Source: Stephanodiscus triporus
Lineage: Eukaryota > Bacillariophyta > Thalassiosirophyceae > Thalassiosirales > Thalassiosiraceae
Direction of reading: 5' to 3'
Assembly (NCBI GenBank): GCA_036939755.1
Contig: JALLAZ010000617.1
Coordinates: 1-14,964 of the forward strand
Length of the DNA stretch: 14,964 nucleotides
This document shows positions 1-7,860 of this stretch, one piece after another (within the stretch, counting starts at the first letter, position 1; the number at the start of each line of letters is the position of its first letter). The translations under genes and the position numbers were made by a program. Below the pieces are notes generated by a model, which saw nothing but the letters and a program-made list of their open reading frames with translations, had not been told where the DNA came from and searched no databases.

Positions 1-111
1 CGGGAACAAAAAATGACGCAGGAATTCAGTACATTCTACGTAGGAATTCAACAGGGGAGGTTAAAAACAAGATTAAGACAAATGGCCTCCTTGGCCTTCC
101 TTGCGCTGCCT

Positions 112-921
112 CTACCCATGGCACTGGCCCCTCATCATCTGTCGTCTGTTGAGGTTGTCGTCGTCTGTCGTCCTTCGTTCGTCATTCGTCGCCACCACCA
201 TCATCCTCCTCCCTCTCTCTCCCATCCACTGTTTGATTGTTGTTTTTTCTGCCGCTCTTGTCGTGTTGTCCACCGTCATCCTCCTCCCTATCTCTCCCAT
301 CCACTGTTTGATTGTTGTTTTTGTCTGCCACTCTTGTCGTGTCGTCCGCCACCCGCCGCCCGCAACCGATGCGTTGACTGCCATTTGCTGCCTGCGCGAC
401 GGCTCCCCATCGCCGTCATTGGCCTGATCCCCTCCTTGCCCGTCTACTATTTGATTGTTGTGTTGTCCGTCATTGGTCGTCGGTTGTCAGTCGTTGTGTT
501 GTCCCCCCTTCTGCCGCCGCCGCCACCTGCACAACCCCCTCGCCGACATGAAAGGTTGATTGTTGATTTTTGAAGAAAGCTGGATGCGCCGCCAGCACTC
601 ATTGTTCTCCATGTCTGCAGCGATGAGAGTTGGCGGATCTGAACCCATTTTGACCAGCAACGACGTGGTCAAAACATCCATCACGGTCACATCTGGCTCG
701 TCCTGCTTCCCCGTGGCGCTCCCCGGCTGCTTGAATGACTTCGCCCTCCCGCCACCCTCTCCCTCAACCACCGCCGTAGTTGTCGACGCCAACACCGCCT
801 CCGGCTTGGAGGCCTTGGCCTTGGCCCTGCCCCCTCCTCCTCCACCCCCGCCCTCCGATGCAACATCGTCCGTTGTCTTTTCAGACATTCCCTCCCAGTG
901 AAAAGAGATGCCCATGACCAT
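112..921 (-). pseudogene. Low-complexity hypothetical reading frame with one internal stop
   Basis: One minus-strand frame runs 270 codons from an ATG at 921-919 to TAG at 114-112, broken only by TGA at 489-487. The N-terminal part has a poly-Gly run (plus-strand positions about 833-855) and A/K/E/S-rich sequence, then a more ordinary stretch containing VMDVLTTSLLVKMGS and NNECWRRIQLSS. After the stop the frame is rich in N, D, Q, G, R and T. It contains the segment KTTIKQWMGE twice, encoded by the 75-bp tandem repeat. I do not recognise a family. The hydrophilic composition favours this strand over the opposite Cys- and Pro-rich frame. Against coding, an indel between the two repeat units makes their first halves read in different frames. 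It may be a nonsense-broken gene, two exons, or chance openness of repeat DNA. Confidence 0.3.
202..352. repeat. Tandem duplication, unit 75-76 bp
   Basis: Unit 1 (202-276) and unit 2 (277-352) both start CATCCTCCTCCCT and share CCATCCACTGTTTGATTGTTG. They differ by a handful of substitutions and a one-base indel beside the T-run. A partial third echo, TTTGATTGTTGTGTTGTCCG, lies near 450-470. The pyrimidine-rich strand is the plus strand. Confidence 0.85.
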
Positions 922-1200
922 TTCCCACTTAAGTAAATTGCAAAAATCTGGGTATTAAAGGTTGGGAGATTGCTAGAGATATGAACGTGATAGTCCAAAA
1001 AAAACAAAAATTGCTACTACTAATTAAAATTCACCAAACTTCAGCGGCCAAGGCCCCCAACATGGCCAGCATGGCAAACCAAGCATAACAGTCACGAGGG
1101 GCCCGAGACTCTATACAACGTGTATGTGTTGTCGTTATTGCTGCTGATGCTCTGCATCAACGGTGCGACCATCACGACCGGCAAACACTACGACAACGAT

Positions 1201-1533
1201 TCATCGGCGCGTCGTGCCTGGTGCCTTAGAGTAGAATTTTTCTAGTCTTAATGCCGTTGTCTTGTCACATATTATGTTTGTTGATTCTTGCCAGCTCAAA
1301 AGCTGGGAGTGGGGCCCTGTGGCAGCTGTAGGATGACAGATGACGGTGGCCACCAAATCAATCGATGCGCGAGTCCACATGCTGTAGGAATAGTCTCCTC
1401 CTGATGCTATTTCGCCTTCTTTGACACCACCACCGCGACCATCATTCCCCCATGATGTATTAAATCGGCAAACATGAAGGAGCAACCGATTCGGTGTCGT
1501 GGCTGCCAAGCAGACGGCTCCGATACCGGCCAT
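1201..1533 (-). CDS. Small hypothetical ORF, weak
   Basis: The frame runs from an ATG at 1533-1531 to a stop at 1201, about 110 codons. The N-terminus (MAGIGAVCLAATTPNRLLLHV) is mildly hydrophobic and could be a poor signal peptide. The rest has a Gly-rich patch and no motif I recognise. The frame is open above this ATG to a GTG at 1548, but GTG is an unlikely eukaryotic start. The 3' half overlaps the dispersed repeat around 1316-1356, which argues against a conserved gene. No neighbour suggests a role. It could equally be a chance ORF. Confidence 0.15.
   Translation of the reverse strand: MAGIGAVCLAATTPNRLLLHVCRFNTSWGNDGRGGGVKEGEIASGGDYSYSMWTRASIDLVATVICHPTAATGPHSQLLSWQESTNIICDKTTALRLEKFYSKAPGTTRR
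1202..1356 (+). repeat. Diverged dispersed repeat, copy 1
   Basis: It starts with CATCGGCGCGTCGTG (1202-1216) and ends with GGCAGCTGTAGGATGACAG (1321-1339) plus a GTGGC...GGCCAC inverted pair. Related blocks in the same order and orientation recur at 1634-1648 and 1771-1807. The spacing between blocks differs by about 20 bp. Confidence 0.5.
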
Positions 1534-1633
1534 GATGCACTTCCTCACCTTGTCGAGAGGGTATCGACAATTGTCTGGTATGTTGCCCTATGTATTCCTA
1601 CATAATACACAACACACAACAACAAAAAAGGCT

Positions 1634-1807
1634 AATCGGCACGTCGTGACTTAAATGGTCCATCACAGCTGCCATCTTGCCCCACTAACAGTGCCGCCGC
1701 ATACAACAGTCGCCGTTAAGGTTGGCTGTTGGCTGATTGTCGTTGTACGCGGCAATGCCGGGAGTCAGGCACCATGGCGGCTGTAGGATGACAGCGGCCG
1801 CCATGGT
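1634..1807 (+). repeat. Diverged dispersed repeat, copy 2, with hairpin
   Basis: It starts AATCGGCACGTCGTG (1634-1648) and ends with GGCGGCTGTAGGATGACAG, matching copy 1 in 17 of 19 bases. Here the block lies inside a strong inverted repeat: ACCATGGCGGCTGT (1771-1784), loop AGGATG, then ACAGCGGCCGCCATGGT (1791-1807). The arms pair apart from a three-base bulge. Confidence 0.55.
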
Positions 1808-2073
1808 CGGTGGGTGCATGGTTTAGCTAGCTTTTACCTATCAAAAACACACGTCACAGCACACAACAATCAATCAATAAGGCCCGACCGACGGTTTTTG
1901 GGTTGTTCTACCACAACAAATACCTGGTGAAATTCAGCAGCCACTGAACAATGGCTGTCCAACCTCATGATGCACCCAGCAATACCCTTAATTTTTTTCA
2001 CCAAGGGCAAATAACCATGTCGTTATGGTCGGTGAACCAACTACTAATTGGTAGTAAATCTACAAATTAGGCA

Positions 2074-2524
2074 ATCTCTGGAGGCAGAAATTTTGCGCAC
2101 CCAACTCGGTTTTGAGTACCCTTTTTGGGTATGCAAATGAGTTTCCACCACGAGTTTTGTCCATCTCGAAAGGCATAGCTGGACAAAAAAATGCATACCC
2201 CAAAGAGCATACCCCCTTCCCGCCATATATTTTCTTCATATTTCTTATTTTGCCATTGTTTGCGACAGAGTAGAAGGACATTACTTATTTATTCCCACGT
2301 ACATAAGTTAACAACTGCGAAAATCTCCCCCTTCTCTTTCTGATTTTTGAGTCGATTGTCCAACGATGGATGTGGCGGGAGGGAGCAGGGTATGCAAATA
2401 CACTCTGCACTCTCCACTCTCTGCCTCCAGAGATAAAACACAACCGGACAACGGACAACGGACAGTACATTTGAGTATGTATGCAACTTGATTTGCATAC
2501 CCAACATTCCCTGCCTCCAGAGAT
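2074..2524. repeat. Two-block cassette repeat, inverted and rearranged copies
   Basis: Two blocks recur: ATCTCTGGAGGCAG and GGGTATGCAAAT. Copy A has both on the plus strand (2074-2087 and 2127-2138). Copy C has both reverse-complemented (2511-2524 and 2491-2502), so A and C face each other across about 450 bp. Copy B in the middle has GGGTATGCAAAT forward (2388-2399) but the other block reversed (2421-2434). GCATACCC also occurs at 2193-2200 and 2208-2215. Small minus-strand ORFs here are products of the repeat and I do not call a gene. Confidence 0.7.
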
Positions 2525-3442
2525 ACCCTTAAATAGTACCATACCGGCCCACAGAAAATCCAATACCAGACTTAACTATAAGTCCGGACGATTTTTATTA
2601 CGTGTTTATCGGAAAATCTCTGGACATTTTGCTGAACGGCCTATAACTCCATGGGCGTCGGCACTATGACATTCCCCCAAGTCACATATTGTCCCCCATG
2701 AGCTGCTCTACATGCTGGTATTATGTAGTCCATGTCATAGTGCCATTGTCCTGTCATAATACTCGCCAGCAGGTTATTATGAAAGTTAGATTTTTTTTCG
2801 CAACCCCCGTAAATATGTAATGATCTGGTGGCACCGAGTGCTTGAAATCCACCACGCCATGGCCAATATTACTCCTACTACATAAATGCCCAAGGGTGTC
2901 AAGCAGCAATTCTTTGCCCTTAAAGGCATCGATCCCGATGACCCAAATGACGCGAACTAGTGACCATGTTTGTGCTTTTGTGGCTCAACTCTGAATCAAG
3001 GGCACGCACGGGGCTCCACTGTTTGCTTTGTAAAGGGGTCTAATAGATTTTTTTAATCGACGAGGCTTTTCCCCATAGTTAATATAGTATTTGATCATAT
3101 GATCTTACCATCGTAGTTTCATGATGTATCGGCACTGTTTTGGCGGCCGCCAGGTTATTACACATTTATCGAGTTTTTCTTGGCGGGAGCCGAAAAAAAC
3201 ATACCAAGGCCCACGTAGGAATTGAAATGTCCGGCTAAACTTTAATAAACGAACCGCTACAATAAAATGGGGAATTGTTGTAGGGGTCTTTACGCCCAAT
3301 CCCATCCAACATCACCCTAACGGTCCATATTGCCCTTGGACGGTGGTTGTAACCCCATTTTTGGTGTATCTAATGGCGGCGTTACGTCCGGACGTCTGGT
3401 ACTAGTACGTTGTAGACTCTCGCCTATTTCTCTCACTTCACG
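2525..3442. other. Upstream intergenic region of the WD40 gene
   Basis: No supported gene lies here. The stretch contains the 2660-2744 inverted repeat, poly-T tracts at about 2792-2799 and 3050-3056, and a GGCGGCCGCC palindrome near 3142-3151. The last part before the gene (CTCTCACTTCACG at 3430-3442) is pyrimidine-rich and directly abuts the ATG. A TATA box is not apparent. Composition switches abruptly to GAC/TCG-rich sequence at the start codon. Confidence 0.5.
2660..2744. repeat. Short inverted repeat, 13-bp perfect arms
   Basis: GGCACTATGACAT at 2660-2672 is the exact reverse complement of ATGTCATAGTGCC at 2732-2744. The arms enclose 59 bp that contain two CCCCC runs. No clear target-site duplication flanks it. 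It could be a tiny MITE remnant or a hairpin. Confidence 0.6.
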
Positions 3443-6400
3443 ATGGACCACGACGACGACGACGACATCGGGTCCTTCGGTCTTCCATTGTGGTCGTCAT
3501 CTACCCGTCGTCCCTCGACGACGTCGAGCAGTAGTCGTCGCCACCCGCCTCCTCCTCCTCCTTCGGTCACGGCGAAGAAGAGGAGGAGGCCAACCTCGAG
3601 CGGTGGCGGCCGCTCGTCGTCGTCGACGATGATGTCCTCGTCGTCGTCGCGAGCGGCGGCGGCCCGGAACATCCTAGCGATGTCGGACGCGTCCGTCCGA
3701 GCCGTCGCGACGACGACGACGGACGACCGACGCCATGTCGTCGTCGGCCGCGGCTTTCGTCATCGTCATCGCGTCGAGTGCGGGATCGAGGGGGGGGGAG
3801 GAGGAGAAGGAAGACCCGTAGGGAATGGGAAGCGGGCGACGAACGACGAAGTCGACGACATCTACGAAGGCATCCCCTCGCCGGATGCGATCGTCGCGTC
3901 AATCACTCCCGATGATTTCGACCTCGACGACGACGACGACAACAACGACAACGAGGACGATCTAGAAAGCGATTCTCGGGAATTCGGCGACGGGGTCCGT
4001 CGTCCCACGCGTCGTACGCGCGACGAGCGCGACTCCGACGACGGAGCGCCACCACTAGGACTGCTAAAAAGACGACGAAATCACCCGTCGATCGAATCAC
4101 GCCTCCTCAAGGGCGAGTCCTCCTCCGGAGTTGGCATATTGTCCCTCCTTCTAAGACGATCGATCCTACCATCCCCCCTCTCCTCCTCCTCCTCCTACTC
4201 CTCCTCCTCATCGTACTACTCCTCGTCGTTCGTTTCGGACCACCTACGCCGATTCGTCGATCGCGGAAAACATTGGAATGTCTCGCGCTCCGTTCGCCTC
4301 TCCGTCTCGGACGACGATGACGAAAACGGGAATAACGATCGACGGGGGGGGGGTGTCGAAATACGGACCATGTCCTTCGATCGGGAGGGCATCCTCCTCG
4401 CCACGGGCGACGATAACGGACGCGTGCGCGTGTACGACTTCGACGACGTTAGGACCGCGGACGCCGGGGGAAGGAACGTCATCTCCCGATTGGAATCGTT
4501 GCGGTCGTCGTTGTTGGGGCGGCCGAAGAAGCGCAATCGACGAAAGCGAAAACGACGACGACTGCGGCAGACGAATGCGACGACGATGGGGGGTGCGGGC
4601 GAGAAGGGCGCGGAGACGGGGGGAGACGCGGGGGAGGGCGGCGACGGCGACGTCGATGATGACGAGGATGACAATGACGACGCGTCGATCGATTCCACGG
4701 GGGACGGAGGCGACGACGACGTTGGCGGCGGCGGATCCGGATCCGGGGAGACGGGCCTCGTACGACCTCCGTCCCCGATCGGCCCTCCTCTCCCCGCCGC
4801 CGCGTCGGTCCGTCCCGTGCTGTCCTTCCGATGCGTGGCGGGTCCGAATGTGAGAGGGGGGGAGGGAGGAGGGAGGAGCGACGCGGCCGCGGCCCGTCCG
4901 CGCATCGGCGGCGTCCTGTGGAGTCCGCACGATCAGGATCGCCTCGTCATTTACTTCACGAATCGACGGGAGCTCCGCGTGTACGATGTCGCGAGCGGCG
5001 ATATGCCTCCCCCGTTCGTTCGACTCGGCGACGACGATACGCGATCGCGCCCCGAGGGGACGACGAGGGCGCTCTTCATGCCGACGACGCCCGCCCCGGG
5101 ACGTCGTGTCCCCGCCGCCGCGACGCGGATCATCGCGGGCGGTGATCGGGGCACCGTGCGAATGTGGACGATACCGACGACGTTCGGGACCGGACGGCTG
5201 CGGACGGCGGGGAGGACGTCGTCGTCCGTCGGCGGCCAAGTCTCGCCGCGTTGCGCGTGGTCGTTCGAGGCCTTCAGGACGGAGGGGGTGTGCGACATGC
5301 TGACGCTCGGATCGAACGACGAGGACGACGACGGACGGGTCGGGCGGCCGAAAATGACGACCACGACCACAACCTCGTCCTCCCACCCATCGACGAAATC
5401 CCTTGTGCTCCTGGCCGGCGACGGATCGTCGCTCGTTCTCCTCGACGCCGATCGGTGCACGCGCAAGGCGTTCTCGACGACGATCACGCCGACGGTCGTC
5501 GCTTCGTGGGATTTACACCTGCTCATGTCAAGGGAACTCTCCAAGGTCGACGTCGAGGCGATTCTCCCCGCCAGGAGGTGGACGGCCGTCCACGGGCTGC
5601 ACCTGCTCCGTCGCGAGTGCACGGACCGCCATACGTCGTTTGAGGTGGGCATCGTCGCGAGATGCGGGTGGATGCTCGTCGCCGAATTCAGGGTGCCTCG
5701 CGTCGTTTACGCCGCCGCCGCGGGTCCCGTCGATGCGAATCCGACCCAGTCATCCGATCCGTCCGTCAGCCTTCGCCTGAGCATCCTCCATCTCACGCCC
5801 CGCATTCGATGCTTCAATTCCTCGAACGAGCCCCTCACAACCCTGGGCGGGATGGCGCTCCAATTTAGCCTGCCCGAGATTTCCGTTCCGTCAGCCGCGT
5901 TGCGTCAGGGCGCGATATGGTTGGGCGACGTCAAACAAATGGGGTACACCATGCCCTCCAAGGATAAATATGTCTTGTCGGAAGAGCACGGCATCTTGTC
6001 CTCCCCCAACAGGAGTGCATCATCCCCGGGTATGTTCCGTCATCCCGGAGGAGGACTCATACTGGCTTGTTTTGACGGAAGGTCGTCTTCCTTTCCCTAT
6101 GGAGGAGAGAAGCGGATGTGTGAAGATGTGTGCATCCATGCACGTCTGCCATTGTCCGGTGGGTCTCCCCTGACGTTGGCAGCCCATCCGAGTGGGGAGT
6201 GGATTGTGATAGGATACGGGATGAATGGCAGGCGAGGAGCCGCAACGAAGCAGATCGAATTGGCGTCTCTGGGTAAAATGCCAGCGTGGAGATGATTGAT
6301 GCCATGGCCATGAAACTTTTATGGATTCACACCTCATCTGTAAGATGTGTCTCAAGTTTGCATAATTTGCATTTAACTTAATCATCAACTTCAAAAGCAG

Positions 6401-6552
6401 AGAGAGAGTTAATCATTTCCCCTAAAAGTGACAATCACTGTCAACTCCTCTACGAACATTTTTATGATAGTGAGTACTCAACTTGCTTGTCTCCTTATGG
6501 ATGAACATTTATTGTTTTTGTCTTGGGGTTGGCAGTGCTAGGTGAAGCATGA
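3443..6552 (+). CDS. WD40-repeat (beta-propeller) protein, probably nuclear
   Basis: A frame opens at ATG 3443 and is uninterrupted to TGA 6293-6295 (950 aa). I favour splicing near the end (exons 3443-6272, 6401-6469, 6536-6552), giving 971 aa. Residues 1-300 are low complexity: an Asp run at 2-8, Ser/Pro runs, and an acidic patch near 157-175. WD-like blades are visible: ATGDDNGRVRVYDF (about 320-333), LRVYDVASG (about 511-519), IIAGGDRGTVRMWTIP (about 562-577) and LLAGDGSSLVLLDAD (about 656-670). LAAHPSGEWIVIGY (about 912-925) is a further candidate. Between blades 1 and 2 lies a long insert with a basic cluster, PKKRNRRKRKRRRLR (about 360-374), resembling a nuclear localisation signal, followed by an acidic stretch. 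WD40 propellers act as protein-interaction scaffolds; the partner and pathway cannot be told from sequence. The fold call is fairly secure and the specific identity is unknown. Confidence 0.85.
6273..6400 (+). other. Predicted intron 1 of the WD40 gene (128 bp)
   Basis: The donor is G|GTAAAA at 6273 and the acceptor TTCAAAAGCAG| ends at 6400. Removing it bypasses the TGA at 6293-6295 and joins a phase-1 codon (G plus AG, Glu) into an open exon at 6401-6469. The length is typical of small protist introns. Alternative AG acceptors sit immediately downstream in the AGAGAGAG run. Confidence 0.5.
6470..6535 (+). other. Predicted intron 2 of the WD40 gene (66 bp)
   Basis: The donor GTGAGT at 6470-6475 is a textbook 5' splice site. 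The acceptor TTGTTTTTGTCTTGGGGTTGGCAG ends at 6535 after a T-rich tract. Splicing joins A to TG, reads M-L-G-E-A and ends at TGA 6550-6552. The two introns support each other because both keep one frame. Confidence 0.5.
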
Positions 6553-7020
6553 AAATCAAGGGGGAAATCAGCAAGTAAATCAGTAGATCTGCTGTAGCTC
6601 AGGCTGTGTTGGGCCAATTTTGGGAAATGGGGTGTATGGTAACAACTTGAAAGCTCTCAAGATTTCTGACTCTAACGATTTCTTACTTTTTTATAGGGAC
6701 AATGTAAAATACTTATTGCAAACCTCTAAAGTAGTCTCTCTCATACTCATAGGGATTGCATAGCAACTACAATCTAACCAACAAGGAGATATTCTACCTA
6801 GTAGGTACAAGTTTAGGCAGCCTTTTGAGCCTGCAAAAAATGAACAATATTTTTTAGCCAGCAACCATTCAGCTTAATGCACATTCAAGTCACACCTCTA
6901 TTGTTACATAGGGGGTAATAGTGAGGATTGGGCATAATTTGATGGATCTGACTGGCAACATTTCATACCCAGTACTAGCATAGACTCAGACTCAGTGTCT
7001 ATCTAGGTTGGCAATTCCGA
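6553..7020. other. Intergenic AT-rich sequence
   Basis: No ORF, RNA gene or repeat family is evident. A small palindrome TACCTAGTAGGTA lies near 6796-6808. This is presumably the 3' flank of the WD40 gene. A canonical AATAAA close to its end is not seen. Confidence 0.5.
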
Positions 7021-7310
7021 CAGAATTCTGCAGAATTCTACAGAATTCCATGGAATTCCGGTCCAAAATTGGGTTTTGTCATTGGAATTCCGCAGAGTGC
7101 AGAATTCCGAACCCTGGAGTTTTGTCTGTGACGTCATTGGAATAGGCCGGAATGTATTCTGGGGGCTCCGGGACTCTGTCCTCCTTAGGTAGGAATTGTA
7201 TAAAAAGCAAAATTCTGATTCCGGAATGGAATTCTGAATTCTGAAATCAAATCAGCTTTTGGAACATTTCAAGAAATCAACACTCCAGAATTAAAAATCA
7301 GAATTCCGCG
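7009..7310. repeat. GAATTC palindrome cluster
   Basis: Nine GAATTC hexamers fall within 284 bp (7023, 7033, 7043, 7053, 7085, 7102, 7229, 7236, 7301). The first four are spaced exactly 10 bp apart. The left part (AGAATTCCATGGAATTCCGG) and the right part (CCGGAATGGAATTCTGAATTC) are roughly inverted with respect to each other, so the segment resembles a MITE-like element with imperfect terminal inverted repeats. Confidence 0.75.
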
Positions 7311-7437
7311 GTTTTCCCTGTCAGGAAAAAACTCATTGTGCCTGGAATGCAATGCATAGAATACGCTGTCATACGTAAGACAAGGCGGTCAAAGAGAGAA
7401 CTACACATAACTAAGTAGATAAACAAGAAGAATAACA

Positions 7438-7461
7438 GTCCAGATTGCACTCAAAGTGGAC
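7438..7461. repeat. Short inverted repeat followed by T run
   Basis: AGTCCA at about 7438-7443 and TGGACT at about 7456-7461 are separated by 12 bases and followed by TTTTT. This looks like a small hairpin. The function is unknown. Confidence 0.3.
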
Positions 7462-7568
7462 TTTTTAATCTCTGATATATTAAGCTATGTGGGGTCTGAA
7501 AATGCAAGTGTTCAACTCCCAAAAAGTTCTGGCTGTAGGCCAAACCTCCATTGTGGCATGCACGCTTC

Positions 7569-7589
7569 TTTGTGGCTGAAGGCCACAAA
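7569..7589. repeat. Perfect 8-bp hairpin
   Basis: TTTGTGGC (7569-7576), loop TGAAG (7577-7581), then GCCACAAA (7582-7589). It is compact and perfect. It lies between the GAATTC cluster and the C-tract repeat and has no assigned role. Confidence 0.5.
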
Positions 7590-7690
7590 CAGAAGGATGT
7601 AGACTTAGTGCACTATTATTTATGTACAACAATGCCGCTATGAATTGCAGGCATGCAAAAAATATTACAGCTATCATTTTGAGGGATCGT

Positions 7691-7829
7691 GATTCCCCCC
7701 CTCTTTGAAAATGGGATTTCCCCCCCTCCTTTGAAAGGATGGGGCAATAAAATATTTGGAAGGATTTCAAAGGATCGGGATTTCCCCCCCCTCTTTGAAA
7801 TTGGGATTCCCCCCCCCTCTCATTCAAAA
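7691..7829. repeat. C-tract repeat array (four units as two dimers)
   Basis: Four related units of the form GGGATTT-C(7-9)-TCTTTGAAA lie at about 7691-7714, 7715-7738, 7778-7803 and 7804-7829. Their C-runs are 7, 7, 8 and 9 bases. A 39-bp spacer separates the two dimers. The minus strand is therefore G-run rich and could form G-quadruplex. It lies about 30 bp beyond the end of the recombinase frame, so it may be part of the element's 3' terminal region. Confidence 0.7.
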
Positions 7830-7860
7830 GGAAAGATGGGTAAGGAAACCCTATAGTATA

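Larger units (their letters stand above)
922..2040. other. Intergenic, repeat-bearing region
   Basis: Apart from the weak small ORF at 1533-1201, this stretch has no reading frame I can support. It holds A/T-rich patches (1000-1030, 1600-1630, 1985-2000), CA/AAC-rich patches (1600-1625, 1845-1880) and the two diverged repeat copies around 1200-1400 and 1630-1830. No promoter or terminator could be assigned. Confidence 0.5.

Noticed and set aside
13..573. Plus-strand 186-codon ORF
   Set aside because: Cys-, Pro- and Val-rich translation typical of the reverse reading of pyrimidine-rich repeat DNA. No motif; contains the 75-bp repeat.
2285..2563. Minus-strand 92-codon ORF with repeated GISGGRE/FISGGRE
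   Set aside because: The repeated peptide is the translation of the ATCTCTGGAGGCAG cassette repeat, so openness follows from the repeat.
4244..5386. 380-codon antisense ORF and other long frames inside the WD40 gene
   Set aside because: GAC/TCG triplet tracts contain no stop codon in any frame, so long shadows are expected. Translations are Arg/Pro/Ser-rich without domains, while the plus frame shows WD40 blades.
6594..6602. tRNA-like GTAGCTCAG
   Set aside because: No matching T-arm (GGTTCGAxTCC), acceptor stem or anticodon arm could be folded around it.
7480..7827. Minus-strand 115-codon ORF
   Set aside because: Its N-terminal third is the C-tract repeat, there is no ATG-supported context, and the hydrophobic stretch FFACLQFIAALLYI alone is not enough to call a gene.
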